This document shows positions 1 through 8,961 of a stretch of DNA of 56,982 nt, in pieces; position 1 is the first letter of the stretch; every line of letters starts with the position of its first letter. This DNA is from GCA-002727735 sp036159515. GTDB taxonomy: Bacteria; Bacteroidota; Bacteroidia; Flavobacteriales_D; Parvicellaceae. The stretch spans positions 1 to 56,982 of the forward strand of contig JAYYEV010000042.1 in assembly GCA_036159515.1 (NCBI GenBank), read 5' to 3'. Made by a program: the position numbers and the translations under genes. The notes under the pieces are model-generated. The model had not been told where the DNA came from, searched no databases, and saw nothing but the letters and a program-made list of their open reading frames with translations.

Positions 1-1
1 G

Positions 2-349
2 TGCTATAAAGCAACTTGTTATGCAACTACTTCACACTTATCAAAAATGCTTAACCTTTCGGAGGATAAATTTACAACCACCTTTCAATCTAGGCTTGGT
101 AGAGATCCATGGTTAGAGCCATATACAGACCAAACTGTAGAATATCTAGCCAAAAAAGGAGTGAAAAAAATGCTAGTATTCTCTCCAGCATTTGTAGCAG
201 ATTGCTTAGAAACCATACTAGAAATTTCAGAAGAAAACCAAGAAATCTTTATAGAAAATGGCGGAGAAAGATTGGATTTAGTTCCAGCACTTAATGATAG
301 TGAAGATTGGGCTAAATGTGTCGTTAAAATAATCCAAGACTATATTTAG
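2..349 (+). CDS. hemH: Ferrochelatase, C-terminal part (5' end outside window)
   Basis: This is the C-terminal end of ferrochelatase, which inserts ferrous iron into protoporphyrin IX in the last step of protoheme synthesis. The reading frame is open from base 2, so the ATG at 47 is internal and the gene starts before the window. The visible residues include the family signatures TFQSRLGRDPWLEPYTD and FVADCLETILEI, which lie near the C-terminus in the family. The catalytic His and Glu region is not in the window. The gene stops at 349, two bases before pabB, so the two are probably cotranscribed. Heme made here would feed the cytochrome oxidase genes further along. The assignment is secure. 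Confidence 0.93.
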   Translation, partial: CYKATCYATTSHLSKMLNLSEDKFTTTFQSRLGRDPWLEPYTDQTVEYLAKKGVKKMLVFSPAFVADCLETILEISEENQEIFIENGGERLDLVPALNDSEDWAKCVVKIIQDYI

Positions 350-351
350 CC

Positions 352-1461
352 TTGGAAGTTGTAATTGGAGAGGACCATTTCAAAGGAATTCATGATCAGT
401 GGATTTCAAAAGAGAAAAATGACCCATTTGATAGTCTTGATGATTTCCTAAATAAGCATTCGGGTAAACACATCCTAATTTTTATATCCTATGATGTGAA
501 AAATCACATTGAAGATCTCCAAACAAATCATAAAAATGTCCTTAAATTTCCTTTAATACATTGTATTGTCCCAGTTGAAAAACATCGTTTCAAAGGGTTT
601 GAATTTGAAAAAAAAATGAATGAAGATCACATTCAATTTGAACCCAAAATTTCAAAAAAGAAATATATTGAAACGATTAGGAAGATCAAAAATCATATTC
701 AAAATGGGGATTTTTATGAAGCTAACTTTTGTTACGAATGGACTTCCAATGTTAAAAATTTTAACGCTAAAAACATTTTTGGGAAATTATCAAACCTAAC
801 ACAAGCTCCATATAAAGTATATGCTGATTTAATGCAACATTATGTCCTAAGCGCAAGTCCAGAACTTTTTCTAAAAAAGAGAGGTAATCAATTATTATCT
901 AGTCCAATCAAAGGGACTCGCAAGAGAATGACTGATGAAACAAGTGACAATGAGATTAAAAAGGAGCTTCATGAAAATACAAAAGAAAGAGCAGAGAATA
1001 TCATGATTGTTGACCTAGTCAGAAATGATTTAAGTAAAATTGCTAAGCGAAATACCGTAAAAGTGAAAGAGCTTTGTCAGGTTTATACATTCAAAAATAT
1101 ACACCAGATGATTTCCACTGTCTCATGCGATTTGAAAAATAATGTATCTTTTGGAGATATCATAAAAGCAACATTCCCAATGGGGTCAATGACAGGTGCA
1201 CCTAAGTTAAGAGTAATGAAATTAATGGATAAATATGAACCCTCTAGAAGAGGACTTTACTCTGGATCTATCGGAATAATTAAACCTAATGGCGATTTTG
1301 ATCTCAATGTGGTAATCAGAACCTTGATTTACAATAAAGCAAAACAGCTCTTATCATTTCATGTTGGTGGTGCCATAACCATTCAAAGTTCGGCTGAAGA
1401 CGAATATGAAGAAACATTAATAAAAGCAGCTTCACTTTTTAAAGCATGTAAAAATGATTGA
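352..1461 (+). CDS. pabB: Aminodeoxychorismate synthase component I (PabB-like)
   Basis: This chorismate-binding enzyme most likely makes 4-amino-4-deoxychorismate from chorismate and ammonia for folate synthesis. The C-terminal chorismate_bind domain carries IMIVDLVRNDLSKIA, the MGSMTGAPK motif near residues 275-285 and HVGGAITIQSSAEDEYEET. At 369 residues it is shorter than stand-alone PabB or TrpE proteins because the N-terminal part is reduced, which is common in Bacteroidota. The best start is the TTG at 352, directly after hemH. The 3' end overlaps tilS by 8 bases, so translation is likely coupled. A TrpE or salicylate and isochorismate synthase role is less likely, because there are no trp genes nearby and the sequence is typical of PabB. 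Confidence 0.85.
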   Translation: MEVVIGEDHFKGIHDQWISKEKNDPFDSLDDFLNKHSGKHILIFISYDVKNHIEDLQTNHKNVLKFPLIHCIVPVEKHRFKGFEFEKKMNEDHIQFEPKISKKKYIETIRKIKNHIQNGDFYEANFCYEWTSNVKNFNAKNIFGKLSNLTQAPYKVYADLMQHYVLSASPELFLKKRGNQLLSSPIKGTRKRMTDETSDNEIKKELHENTKERAENIMIVDLVRNDLSKIAKRNTVKVKELCQVYTFKNIHQMISTVSCDLKNNVSFGDIIKATFPMGSMTGAPKLRVMKLMDKYEPSRRGLYSGSIGIIKPNGDFDLNVVIRTLIYNKAKQLLSFHVGGAITIQSSAEDEYEETLIKAASLFKACKND

Positions 1462-2749
1462 TTATCAAAAAACTTTTTTAGCCTTTTTACATGAAAACAA
1501 TATTCCTTGTAGTGAAACCTTTTTAATAGGAGTTTCGGGTGGGGTAGACTCTATGAGTTTATTACATCTATCTCAAACTTGTGGTTTAAAAGTGATTGCC
1601 GCACATGTAAATTATCAACTTAGAGAAAAGGAAAGTGACTTAGACGAAGAATTAGTCTTTGATTATTGCAATACGAATAACATCGAATTATTTACAAAAA
1701 GAGTAGATATAAGTAAGAATATTCAAGTTGAAGCTAGAGAAGTTCGATACACTTTTTTCCATCAAATAGCTTATCAAAAAAAATGTAACTATATTATTAC
1801 GGCACATCATCAAAATGATGATCACGAAACTTTTCTTCTTCATTTAATAAGGGGTAGTGGAATAAAAGGGCTGAAAGGTATTCCAAAAAAAAGATCCATT
1901 ATCATTAGACCTGGAATGTGCTTTAATAAAAAACAATTATTGGACTATGCAAGGATAAACCAAGTACCATACAGAGAAGACCATTCAAATCACGAAGTTA
2001 AATACGACAGAAATTTTTTAAGAAATAATGTACTAAACCCTATTTATAAAAGGTTTGGTAAAGCCGAAACAGGGATAACGCAATCAATGCAATACATTAA
2101 GGAAGATTACATCCTTTTAGAAGATTTAATTAACGAAAAAATAGAAAAGTATATTGAATATGATGATGAGGATATCAAAATCCACCATGATAAATCCATA
2201 AACCCACTGTGTTATATTCATTATATAAAGGCATTTGGATTTAATCATGATCAAGCTGAAAATTGGGTGTCAAACCCAAAACAATCCGGTAAAATAATGG
2301 TCAGTGCGGAGTTTCAAATTACTCAAGATAGAAACACCTGGATTATAAGTAAGAGGTTGAAGAAAAAAGAAAGAAAAGCTGAAATTTCAAATGATTGTAA
2401 AATGATTAAGGATCCCTTAGGATTATCATTTCATTTTTCTGCAATAATTCCAAAAGAATTTAAAAAAACAAACAATGTGGTGTTTTTGGATGCAGACAAA
2501 ATATCTTTTCCATTAACAGTTAGACTATGGGAACATGGAGATAAAATAAGACCACTTGGGATGAAGGGATCAAAAAAAATTAGTGACATTTTAATTGATA
2601 ATAAAACACCTTTAATTGAAAAAGAAAAAACCTATGTAGTCACTTCAAATGGACACATAATATGGTTAATTGGATATACCATGAATGATCTATTTAAAAT
2701 AAATGATAGCACTAAAAGGGTATATAAAATTGAACATATTTCAAATTAG
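1454..2749 (+). CDS. tilS: tRNA(Ile)-lysidine synthase
   Basis: TilS ligates lysine to C34 of the CAU-anticodon tRNA(Ile) using ATP, so that the tRNA reads AUA codons. The PP-loop motif SGGVDS lies at residues 28-33 and is followed by AAHVNYQLR and TAHHQNDDHETFLLHL, typical of the N-type ATP pyrophosphatase core. The C-terminal TilS domain is recognisable by the segment around RLWEHGDKIRPLGMKGSKKISD. The length of 431 residues is normal. The ATG at 1454 lies inside the end of pabB. A functional TilS is essential and fits a genome with many AUA codons. The 3' end is followed by a short gap holding a putative promoter. Confidence 0.95.
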   Translation: MIDYQKTFLAFLHENNIPCSETFLIGVSGGVDSMSLLHLSQTCGLKVIAAHVNYQLREKESDLDEELVFDYCNTNNIELFTKRVDISKNIQVEAREVRYTFFHQIAYQKKCNYIITAHHQNDDHETFLLHLIRGSGIKGLKGIPKKRSIIIRPGMCFNKKQLLDYARINQVPYREDHSNHEVKYDRNFLRNNVLNPIYKRFGKAETGITQSMQYIKEDYILLEDLINEKIEKYIEYDDEDIKIHHDKSINPLCYIHYIKAFGFNHDQAENWVSNPKQSGKIMVSAEFQITQDRNTWIISKRLKKKERKAEISNDCKMIKDPLGLSFHFSAIIPKEFKKTNNVVFLDADKISFPLTVRLWEHGDKIRPLGMKGSKKISDILIDNKTPLIEKEKTYVVTSNGHIIWLIGYTMNDLFKINDSTKRVYKIEHISN

Positions 2750-2763
2750 CTGCACATTAATTC

Positions 2764-2794
2764 TTGCATTTTTGATGGATTTTTTGTAAATTAT
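2764..2794 (+). promoter_or_regulatory. Putative Bacteroidota promoter for the 94-residue orphan
   Basis: A TTG at 2764-2766 is followed after 20 bases by TAAATTAT at 2787-2794. This is close to the Bacteroidota sigma consensus TTG, about 19 bases, TAnnTTTG, but the -7 box is imperfect. It lies 26 bases before the ATG at 2821, a fitting distance. Confidence 0.4.
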
Positions 2795-2820
2795 CTATTC
2801 ATAAAAATGATTTTACACAT

Positions 2821-3105
2821 ATGACTACTACACCCATTATCATAGAAAAAGAAAATGTTGTTGACTTACAATTTCCGGGTATCCCCATAGAAAAATCTAA
2901 AGCTGATATGAACAAACTCATACAGAAATTAAGAAGATCGATGGTCTTAGGAAATATTCATAGAACTAAAATGAGAATCATTTTTGAGGATAGTGAAGGA
3001 TTAAAAGAAGTAAGAACAACGATATGGGCAGTAGGTGATAAAAACATTGTGCTTAAAAAAGGGGTTGTTATTCCAATTAACAGAGTTGTGGATGTTATTC
3101 TTTAA
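2821..3105 (+). CDS. Conserved small protein of unknown function (94 aa)
   Basis: I do not recognise a named family, but the composition and sequence look like a real, conserved Bacteroidota protein. It has no signal peptide and no membrane segment, so it should be cytoplasmic. Residues 20-50 (SKADMNKLIQKLRRSMVLGN) look helical and basic. Residues 52-94 alternate hydrophobic and charged residues and end in IWAVGDKNIVLKKGVVIPI, which suggests a small beta-rich fold. It stands alone between tilS and the DsbD operon, with possible promoters on both sides. The start is an ATG directly after an A/T-rich leader. Function is unknown. Confidence 0.7.
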   Translation: MTTTPIIIEKENVVDLQFPGIPIEKSKADMNKLIQKLRRSMVLGNIHRTKMRIIFEDSEGLKEVRTTIWAVGDKNIVLKKGVVIPINRVVDVIL

Positions 3106-3133
3106 CAATACTTGATATTCATCATATAATTCT

Positions 3134-3163
3134 TGCTTCAAGAGAATTTACTTGTAAATTTGG
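3134..3163 (+). promoter_or_regulatory. Bacteroidota-type promoter for the DsbD operon
   Basis: TTG at 3134-3136, a 19-base spacer and TAAATTTG at 3156-3163 match the Bacteroidota vegetative promoter (TTG, about 19 bases, TAnnTTTG). Transcription would begin around 3170, about 15 bases before the TTG start codon at 3185. This would drive the three DsbD-related genes up to 6263. Confidence 0.65.
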
Positions 3164-3184
3164 AAATTATTTCAAACGTATATT

Positions 3185-3811
3185 TTGAAGAAAATTTTAT
3201 ACTTTTTCGTTTTCAACTTCACATTAATTTTTGCCTCAACTACAATTGCTCAACATACGATTGACTCTTTAGTTAAGAGGGAAGTTCTTGTAAAAGAAAA
3301 TCCTAGGGATAAGGTTAAATACCGTTTGTCTTTAGAACAAGATGGATGTGAAGCATATGTTGTCGCAAACATCCAAATTATTGAAGGCTGGCATATTAAT
3401 GGTGCCAATTTACCAATGGATTGTTATTCATTACCAACTGAAATTACATTAACTCAAGACACTTTACTTTTTACGGATTCTGATTCTATAATTGAACCAA
3501 AATATGATGAAATTTATGATAAGGTAGCAAAAGAAATGTTGTACTTACATGATAGCACTATCACTATGAAAAAGAAAATAACGCTTTTAACAGATAGTAG
3601 CTTTATACTAAATGGCACATTCACTTTCCAAACATGTGATGATGTACATTGTCTACCTCCATTTTCTGATGAATTCACATTAAAAATATCCGGTTGCAGT
3701 CAAAAATCTGGCGCCAGTGAAAATAATTCAAACGAAATAATAATTATCATTTTTGGATTAATATCATTACTAATTATTTCTACCCTAATTCTTAGAAAAA
3801 GAAAAGCATGA
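3185..3811 (+). CDS. Periplasmic DsbD-alpha-like protein with C-terminal membrane anchor
   Basis: This protein resembles the N-terminal (alpha) domain of the thiol:disulfide interchange protein DsbD. It has a signal peptide (residues 1-22, ending ...STTIAQ), then an immunoglobulin-like domain with the GWHINGANLP segment and the Cys pair CDDVHCLPP near residues 153-161. A single hydrophobic helix near residues 182-202, followed by RKRKA, anchors it in the inner membrane. It probably takes electrons from DsbD and passes them to periplasmic targets such as cytochrome c maturation factors, but the target is not evident. The start is TTG at 3185, chosen because it gives the signal peptide. The gene overlaps dsbD by 4 bases. 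Confidence 0.75.
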   Translation: MKKILYFFVFNFTLIFASTTIAQHTIDSLVKREVLVKENPRDKVKYRLSLEQDGCEAYVVANIQIIEGWHINGANLPMDCYSLPTEITLTQDTLLFTDSDSIIEPKYDEIYDKVAKEMLYLHDSTITMKKKITLLTDSSFILNGTFTFQTCDDVHCLPPFSDEFTLKISGCSQKSGASENNSNEIIIIIFGLISLLIISTLILRKRKA

Positions 3812-5814
3812 AATTATATTCTTTTTTAACGATCTTTTTTACACTACTATTTACCGTTGGTTGGGCAGAAGACCCAGTAACGTGGAGTGTGAAATCAAAT
3901 AAATTGGGTAACCAAGAATACGAAGTTACCATTACAGCCAATCTTGAGAGCGGATGGCATTTATATTCACAATTTTTAAAAAGTGATGAGGGTCCCTTAT
4001 CTACCTATATCACCTACAATTTAAATGGAGTTTTTGAAACCATTGGGCTAACTAAAGAAGTTAATATTGAAAATAAATATGACCCTGTTTGGGATATGGA
4101 AATTAGTTTCTTTAGTCACATTGCCGTGTTCAAGCAAAAAATAAAGTCGTTAAATTCAGATTCCTTAATCTTTACGGGAAACGTTAATTACATGATATGT
4201 GATGAAACCCAATGTTTACCACCAGACGACTACTCATTCTCTGTTGATCTTAGTAAAGGACAGTCCATAAAAAAAGAGATTGTTTACAAAACGGATAGTT
4301 CAACATTGGCGATCATACCTAAATTAGAGAATTTAGATCTTAACACACCTATCATTGACACGTGTGGAGAAACAGAAGAAAGTAATAAAAGTTTTTGGAC
4401 ACTTATGTTGTTGGGATTTTTTGGAGGATTAATTTCTCTTTTTACACCCTGTGTATTCCCAATGGTCCCATTAACAGTTAGTTTTTTTACTAAGGGTGGT
4501 CAAGAAAAGGGCTCTGGAATTGGGAAAGCACTTCTGTATGGGTTTTCTATTATTTTAGTATATGTTTCTTTAAGCCTCCCTTTCTATTTTCAAGGTACAG
4601 ATCCTGAAGTATTAAATAAAATATCTTCAAGTGCTGTTTTAAATGTGATATTCTTTGTCATATTTCTAGTATTCGCATTTTCTTTTTTCGGTTATTATGA
4701 GCTCACATTGCCTACCAGCTGGGCTAATAAAGCAGATAAGGCTGCTGATATTGGTGGAGTAATCGGGGTTATGTTTATGGCTCTTGTGTTAGCTATTGTT
4801 TCATTCTCGTGTACTGGACCTCTTTTAGGGTCTGTTTTAGCTGGCTCACTAGATAAAGGTCCTGTACCCATAACTATGGCTATGTTGGGTTTTGGAGTTG
4901 GACTTGGGCTCCCATTTACTCTTTTTGCTGCTTTTCCTTCAATAATGAAGTCATTACCCCAATCTGGTGGGTGGTTAAACTCTGTCAAAGTTGTTTTAGG
5001 GTTTGCTGAATTGGCTCTTGCATTTAAGTTTTTATCGACTGCGGATTTAGTTGAACACTGGGGCTTTTTAAAATATGAAGCATTTCTAATTATTTGGATA
5101 GTTTGTGCTTTTGGAACTGCGCTATATTTATTTGGGTGGATTAAATTCCCCCATGATAGTCCTATTCAAAAACTTAAACCCACACGAATTGTACTTGCTT
5201 TAACTTTCGCTGTGCTTGGAGTTTATTTTGCATTAGGGTTTAGAGTAAATAATAATACAAACACTTACAGCTCACTTAATCTTCTGAGTGGAGTTGCTCC
5301 ACCAGTTTCATACAGTTGGTTTCACCCTAGTGAATGTCCAAACGGGTTGAATTGTTTTCATGATTTTGAAACAGCTTTAATACAAGGGAAGGAAGAGAAA
5401 AAACCTTTACTGGTTGATTTTACGGGACATGCCTGTACCAATTGCAGGAGAATGGAAGATAACGTTTGGAGCAAACAGGAAGTATTTGATATAATCAATG
5501 ATGAATATGTATTGGTGTCTTTATATGTAGATGATCGTAAAGAATTACCAAAAGAACTCCAAGGTGAAATTACCATTGTTATGAACGATGGCACCAAAAA
5601 ACAAAAGAAAATTAAAACTGTTGGTGACAAATGGGCTACATTCGAAGCTAATGTTTTTCAGAAGGTGTCTCAACCATTCTACGTACTAATTAGCCCTGAA
5701 GGAAAACTGCTAAATCACCCTGTAAGTTATACGCCGAATGCGCAAGATTATGCTGATTGGCTAAACTGCGGTATCGATGCGTGGAACCAATTAAAACAAA
5801 CCTCATCTTTATAA
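3808..5814 (+). CDS. dsbD: Thiol:disulfide interchange protein DsbD
   Basis: DsbD moves reducing power from cytoplasmic thioredoxin across the inner membrane to periplasmic proteins. All three modules are present. The alpha domain (about residues 22-160) has CDETQCLPP. The membrane beta domain (about 195-475, eight helices) has the paired Cys motifs FTPCVFPMVPLT and SFSCTGPLLG. The C-terminal thioredoxin-like gamma domain carries GHACTNCRRMEDNVW. At 668 residues it is full length. The ATG at 3808 overlaps the end of the preceding DsbD-alpha-like gene, and the next gene begins inside or just after its 3' end, so the three form one transcription unit. Confidence 0.93.
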   Translation: MKLYSFLTIFFTLLFTVGWAEDPVTWSVKSNKLGNQEYEVTITANLESGWHLYSQFLKSDEGPLSTYITYNLNGVFETIGLTKEVNIENKYDPVWDMEISFFSHIAVFKQKIKSLNSDSLIFTGNVNYMICDETQCLPPDDYSFSVDLSKGQSIKKEIVYKTDSSTLAIIPKLENLDLNTPIIDTCGETEESNKSFWTLMLLGFFGGLISLFTPCVFPMVPLTVSFFTKGGQEKGSGIGKALLYGFSIILVYVSLSLPFYFQGTDPEVLNKISSSAVLNVIFFVIFLVFAFSFFGYYELTLPTSWANKADKAADIGGVIGVMFMALVLAIVSFSCTGPLLGSVLAGSLDKGPVPITMAMLGFGVGLGLPFTLFAAFPSIMKSLPQSGGWLNSVKVVLGFAELALAFKFLSTADLVEHWGFLKYEAFLIIWIVCAFGTALYLFGWIKFPHDSPIQKLKPTRIVLALTFAVLGVYFALGFRVNNNTNTYSSLNLLSGVAPPVSYSWFHPSECPNGLNCFHDFETALIQGKEEKKPLLVDFTGHACTNCRRMEDNVWSKQEVFDIINDEYVLVSLYVDDRKELPKELQGEITIVMNDGTKKQKKIKTVGDKWATFEANVFQKVSQPFYVLISPEGKLLNHPVSYTPNAQDYADWLNCGIDAWNQLKQTSSL

Positions 5815-6263
5815 ATAAAGCGCCTTTTTATCTTATTATTCTGTATTTCATTTTGATTACAGTGAATGCTTTTACTCAAGATAAAGTTATATGGAAAATT
5901 TCTTACAATAAATTAAAAAGTGAAGTTCATTTTAAAGCAAAAATTGAAAAGGGGTGGCATCTATATGCCATATATGTACCTTATCCAGAGGATGGCCCAC
6001 TTCCAACCACTATTCACTATCACAAAAAAAAAGGAGTAATATTAAAAGACTCTCTAATCCAGCACAGTCCTATTGTTGTCTATGATAAAAATTTTGGATT
6101 GGATTTAGCATATTATGAAGATTCTACTACATTCAAACAGCCTATAACTCTAAATAAAAACAAAGGATGTCTTAATGGATCTATCAACTACATGACTTGT
6201 AATGATAAAATGTGTATCCCTTATGAATACCCTTTTGAAATCAAAATTAATCGTCCAAATTAG
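5781..6263 (+). CDS. Secreted DsbD-alpha-like protein
   Basis: This is a third copy of the DsbD alpha-type domain in the same operon. It has a hydrophobic signal peptide (APFYLIILYFILITVNAFTQ), the GWHLYAIYVPYPEDGPLP segment that parallels GWHLYSQFLKSDEGPLS in DsbD, and the Cys pair MTCNDKMCIPY near the C-terminus. No membrane anchor follows, so it should be free in the periplasm or tethered by an uncleaved signal. The start is uncertain. GTG at 5781 is preferred because it shortens the overlap with dsbD and leaves a compact leader; TTG at 5757 is also possible. The 3' end overlaps the convergent metH gene by 17 bases. Confidence 0.7.
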   Translation: MEPIKTNLIFINKAPFYLIILYFILITVNAFTQDKVIWKISYNKLKSEVHFKAKIEKGWHLYAIYVPYPEDGPLPTTIHYHKKKGVILKDSLIQHSPIVVYDKNFGLDLAYYEDSTTFKQPITLNKNKGCLNGSINYMTCNDKMCIPYEYPFEIKINRPN

Positions 6264-8961
6264 GAGCTAACCATTTTAACATAATCGATTCATCTACGGC
6301 TTTACGCTTTGCCAAATCAATTACCTGATCTTTCTTAATCTTACCTAAACCAAAGTATTTAGAATCTGGATGAGCAAAATACCAACCAGAAACAGATGAA
6401 GCCGGGAACATGGCTAACGACTCAGTTAAAGTGACACCAATATTTTCTTCTGCATTTAACAGCTTAAATATAGTTTGCTTTTCAGTATGATCAGGACAGG
6501 CGGGGTAGCCTGGAGCAGGTCGGATACCGCTGTATTTTTCTTTTATCAACTCCTCATTATTAAATGATTCATTAGAAGCATATCCCCAAAATTCTTTTCT
6601 TACTTTTTCATGTAAATATTCAGTAGCTGCTTCAGCAATTCTATCCGCTATTGCCTTTATCATTATAGAGTTATAATCATCTAAGTCTTCTTCATATTGC
6701 TTTGCAATATCTGCTACATTTTTACCAGCAGAAACTACAAATGCACCTATGTAATCTGTTGCACTATCAGATTTAGGACGAATAAAATCGCTCAGTGCCA
6801 TGTTTTTTGCTTTCACTGATTTTGAGGATTGTTGCCTTAACGTATGAGATATAGCAACTGGACCCCCATGTTCATTTATTAAGTGGATATCATCATTAAG
6901 ATCACTATAGGCTTGCCAGAAACCATAAACAACGTCTACTTGAATCATATTTTCTTCTAGTACTTTTGATAACATTTTTAGGGCATCATCATATAATTTT
7001 TGAGCCTCCTGACCTACAATCTCATCATTTAGTATGTTGGGGAATCTGCCATGAAGTTCCCAAGTTTGAAAAAAAGGTGTCCAATCTATGTAAGTAATAA
7101 TTTCTTTCAATGGCAAATTATACCACACATGTGAACCCATTTTTTTGGGCTTGATTGGGTTGTATTCACTCCAGTTGATTTGGAACTTGTTTTTTCTAGC
7201 CTGATCAATGGTCAAGAATGATTTTTGACCCTTCTTCTTCAAATGATAATCTCTTAGTGTTTGATATTCAGTTTTTGTTTTTTCTAGAAAATCCTCCTTC
7301 CCATTTCCTAATAGACTCCCTGCAACTGTCACAGATCTAGATGCATCCAACACGTGGATGGCTTGAGAAGATGGTAATGCTTGTTCAATTTTAACAGCCG
7401 TATGAACTCTTGATGTAGTAGCTCCTCCAATTAATAAGGGAACTCGTATTTCATTTTTTTCCATTTCCTTTGCTACATCAATCATTTCATCTAAGGAAGG
7501 GGTAATCAGTCCACTCAACCCTATAATATCAACCTTATGCTTTTTGGCTTCCTCAATAATTTTGTAGGCAGGAACCATTACTCCTAAATCAATGATTTCA
7601 TAATTATTACACCCCAAAACAACTCCTACAATATTCTTACCTATGTCATGAACATCTCCTTTTACCGTAGCCAGTAGAATTTTCCCTTTTGACTTTTGAG
7701 TTGTTTTCTCAGCCTCTATAAAAGGAGTTAAATAAGCTACTGCTTTTTTCATGACTCTTGCGGATTTGACTACTTGTGGTAAAAACATTTTACCTTCTCC
7801 AAATAAATCCCCCACGGTGTTCATTCCATTCATTAATGGGCCCTCTATTACTTCTATCGGTCTATTAACTAATTGTCTTACTTCTTCCACATCATCTTCA
7901 ATAAACTCAGTAATCCCCTTAATTAAGGCATGTTCTAATCTTTCTTCAACTGCATTATCTCTCCATGCTAATACTTTTTCATTACTGCCTTTACTATCCT
8001 GAGATAGCGTTGCTGCATAGTCTAATAATATCTCAGTAGCGTCGTCTTTTCTATTTAAAAGAACATCTTCTACTTTTTCTAGTAGTTCTTTTGGAATGTC
8101 ATCATACACCTCAAGCATGGTGGGATTTACGATACCCATATCCATACCTTCATATATAGCGTGATATAAAAATGCGGAATGCATTGCCTCCCTAACTGAA
8201 TTGTTTCCCCTGAATGAAAAAGATACATTACTTACTCCTCCGCTGACGTGTGCCCCTGGTAAATTTTCTCTTATCCATCGTGTTGCCTTGAAAAAATCTA
8301 CCGCATTGTTTCTGTGTTCTTCCATTCCTGTACCTACTGGGAAGACGTTGGGGTCAAAAATAATATCTTGAGCAGGGAAACCTACCTTATCTACCAAAAT
8401 ATCATAAGATCTTTTACAAATTTCTATCCTTCTTTCATAACTATCTGCCTGGCCTTTCTCGTCAAAAGCCATTACGATTACTGATGCCCCATAAAGTTTA
8501 ATTTTTGTGGCCTGGGATATAAAAACTTCTTCGCCTTCTTTTAGTGAAATAGAATTTACCACTCCTTTACCCTGTATACATTTTAATCCCGCCTCAATTA
8601 TAGACCACTTGGAAGAGTCGATCATAACTGGCACCCTAGAAATATCAGGTTCTGCTGCAATGAGATGTAAAAATCGGACCATAGCCTTTTCGCCATCTAA
8701 CATCCCCTCATCCATATTGATATCTATGATTTGAGCGCCACCTTCAACTTGTTCCCTTGCCACATCTAGTGCTTGTTCATAGTTTTCTTCTTTGATTAGC
8801 CTTAAGAACTTTCTAGATCCCGTAACATTGGTTCGTTCTCCTACATTTACAAAGTTTGTTTCAGGCGTGAAGGTGAGTGGTTCCAAACCACTTAATTTCA
8901 TGTAAGGAAGGTTATTCCATTTGAACTGGTATTTTGAATCGTATTCTTTTAACAAGCTCAT
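6247..8961 (-). CDS. metH: Methionine synthase, folate/B12/activation subunit
   Basis: This is the C-terminal three quarters of cobalamin-dependent methionine synthase (904 residues). The order is a pterin-binding domain (methyl-tetrahydrofolate, from NVGERTNVTGSRKF near residue 37), a helical cap, the B12-binding domain with VKGDVHDIGKNI (the cobalt-ligating His near residue 438), and the AdoMet-binding activation domain with RPAPGYPACPDHTEK near residue 820. The homocysteine-binding domain is missing here because it is encoded by the preceding gene, which overlaps this one by 4 bases (ATGA). The two proteins together equal one normal MetH. Expression should follow the SAM-I riboswitch upstream of the first gene. 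The split is known in Bacteroidota. Confidence 0.95.
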   Translation of the reverse strand: MSLLKEYDSKYQFKWNNLPYMKLSGLEPLTFTPETNFVNVGERTNVTGSRKFLRLIKEENYEQALDVAREQVEGGAQIIDINMDEGMLDGEKAMVRFLHLIAAEPDISRVPVMIDSSKWSIIEAGLKCIQGKGVVNSISLKEGEEVFISQATKIKLYGASVIVMAFDEKGQADSYERRIEICKRSYDILVDKVGFPAQDIIFDPNVFPVGTGMEEHRNNAVDFFKATRWIRENLPGAHVSGGVSNVSFSFRGNNSVREAMHSAFLYHAIYEGMDMGIVNPTMLEVYDDIPKELLEKVEDVLLNRKDDATEILLDYAATLSQDSKGSNEKVLAWRDNAVEERLEHALIKGITEFIEDDVEEVRQLVNRPIEVIEGPLMNGMNTVGDLFGEGKMFLPQVVKSARVMKKAVAYLTPFIEAEKTTQKSKGKILLATVKGDVHDIGKNIVGVVLGCNNYEIIDLGVMVPAYKIIEEAKKHKVDIIGLSGLITPSLDEMIDVAKEMEKNEIRVPLLIGGATTSRVHTAVKIEQALPSSQAIHVLDASRSVTVAGSLLGNGKEDFLEKTKTEYQTLRDYHLKKKGQKSFLTIDQARKNKFQINWSEYNPIKPKKMGSHVWYNLPLKEIITYIDWTPFFQTWELHGRFPNILNDEIVGQEAQKLYDDALKMLSKVLEENMIQVDVVYGFWQAYSDLNDDIHLINEHGGPVAISHTLRQQSSKSVKAKNMALSDFIRPKSDSATDYIGAFVVSAGKNVADIAKQYEEDLDDYNSIMIKAIADRIAEAATEYLHEKVRKEFWGYASNESFNNEELIKEKYSGIRPAPGYPACPDHTEKQTIFKLLNAEENIGVTLTESLAMFPASSVSGWYFAHPDSKYFGLGKIKKDQVIDLAKRKAVDESIMLKWLAPNLDD

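Noticed and set aside
4695..4988. Minus-strand open frame inside dsbD
   Set aside because: It lies fully inside the conserved membrane domain of DsbD and has no start context or recognisable protein.
8958..8961. Frameshift splitting one metH gene
   Set aside because: The two frames meet in a clean ATGA overlap at a domain boundary, both keep all key residues, and split MetH is known in the phylum.
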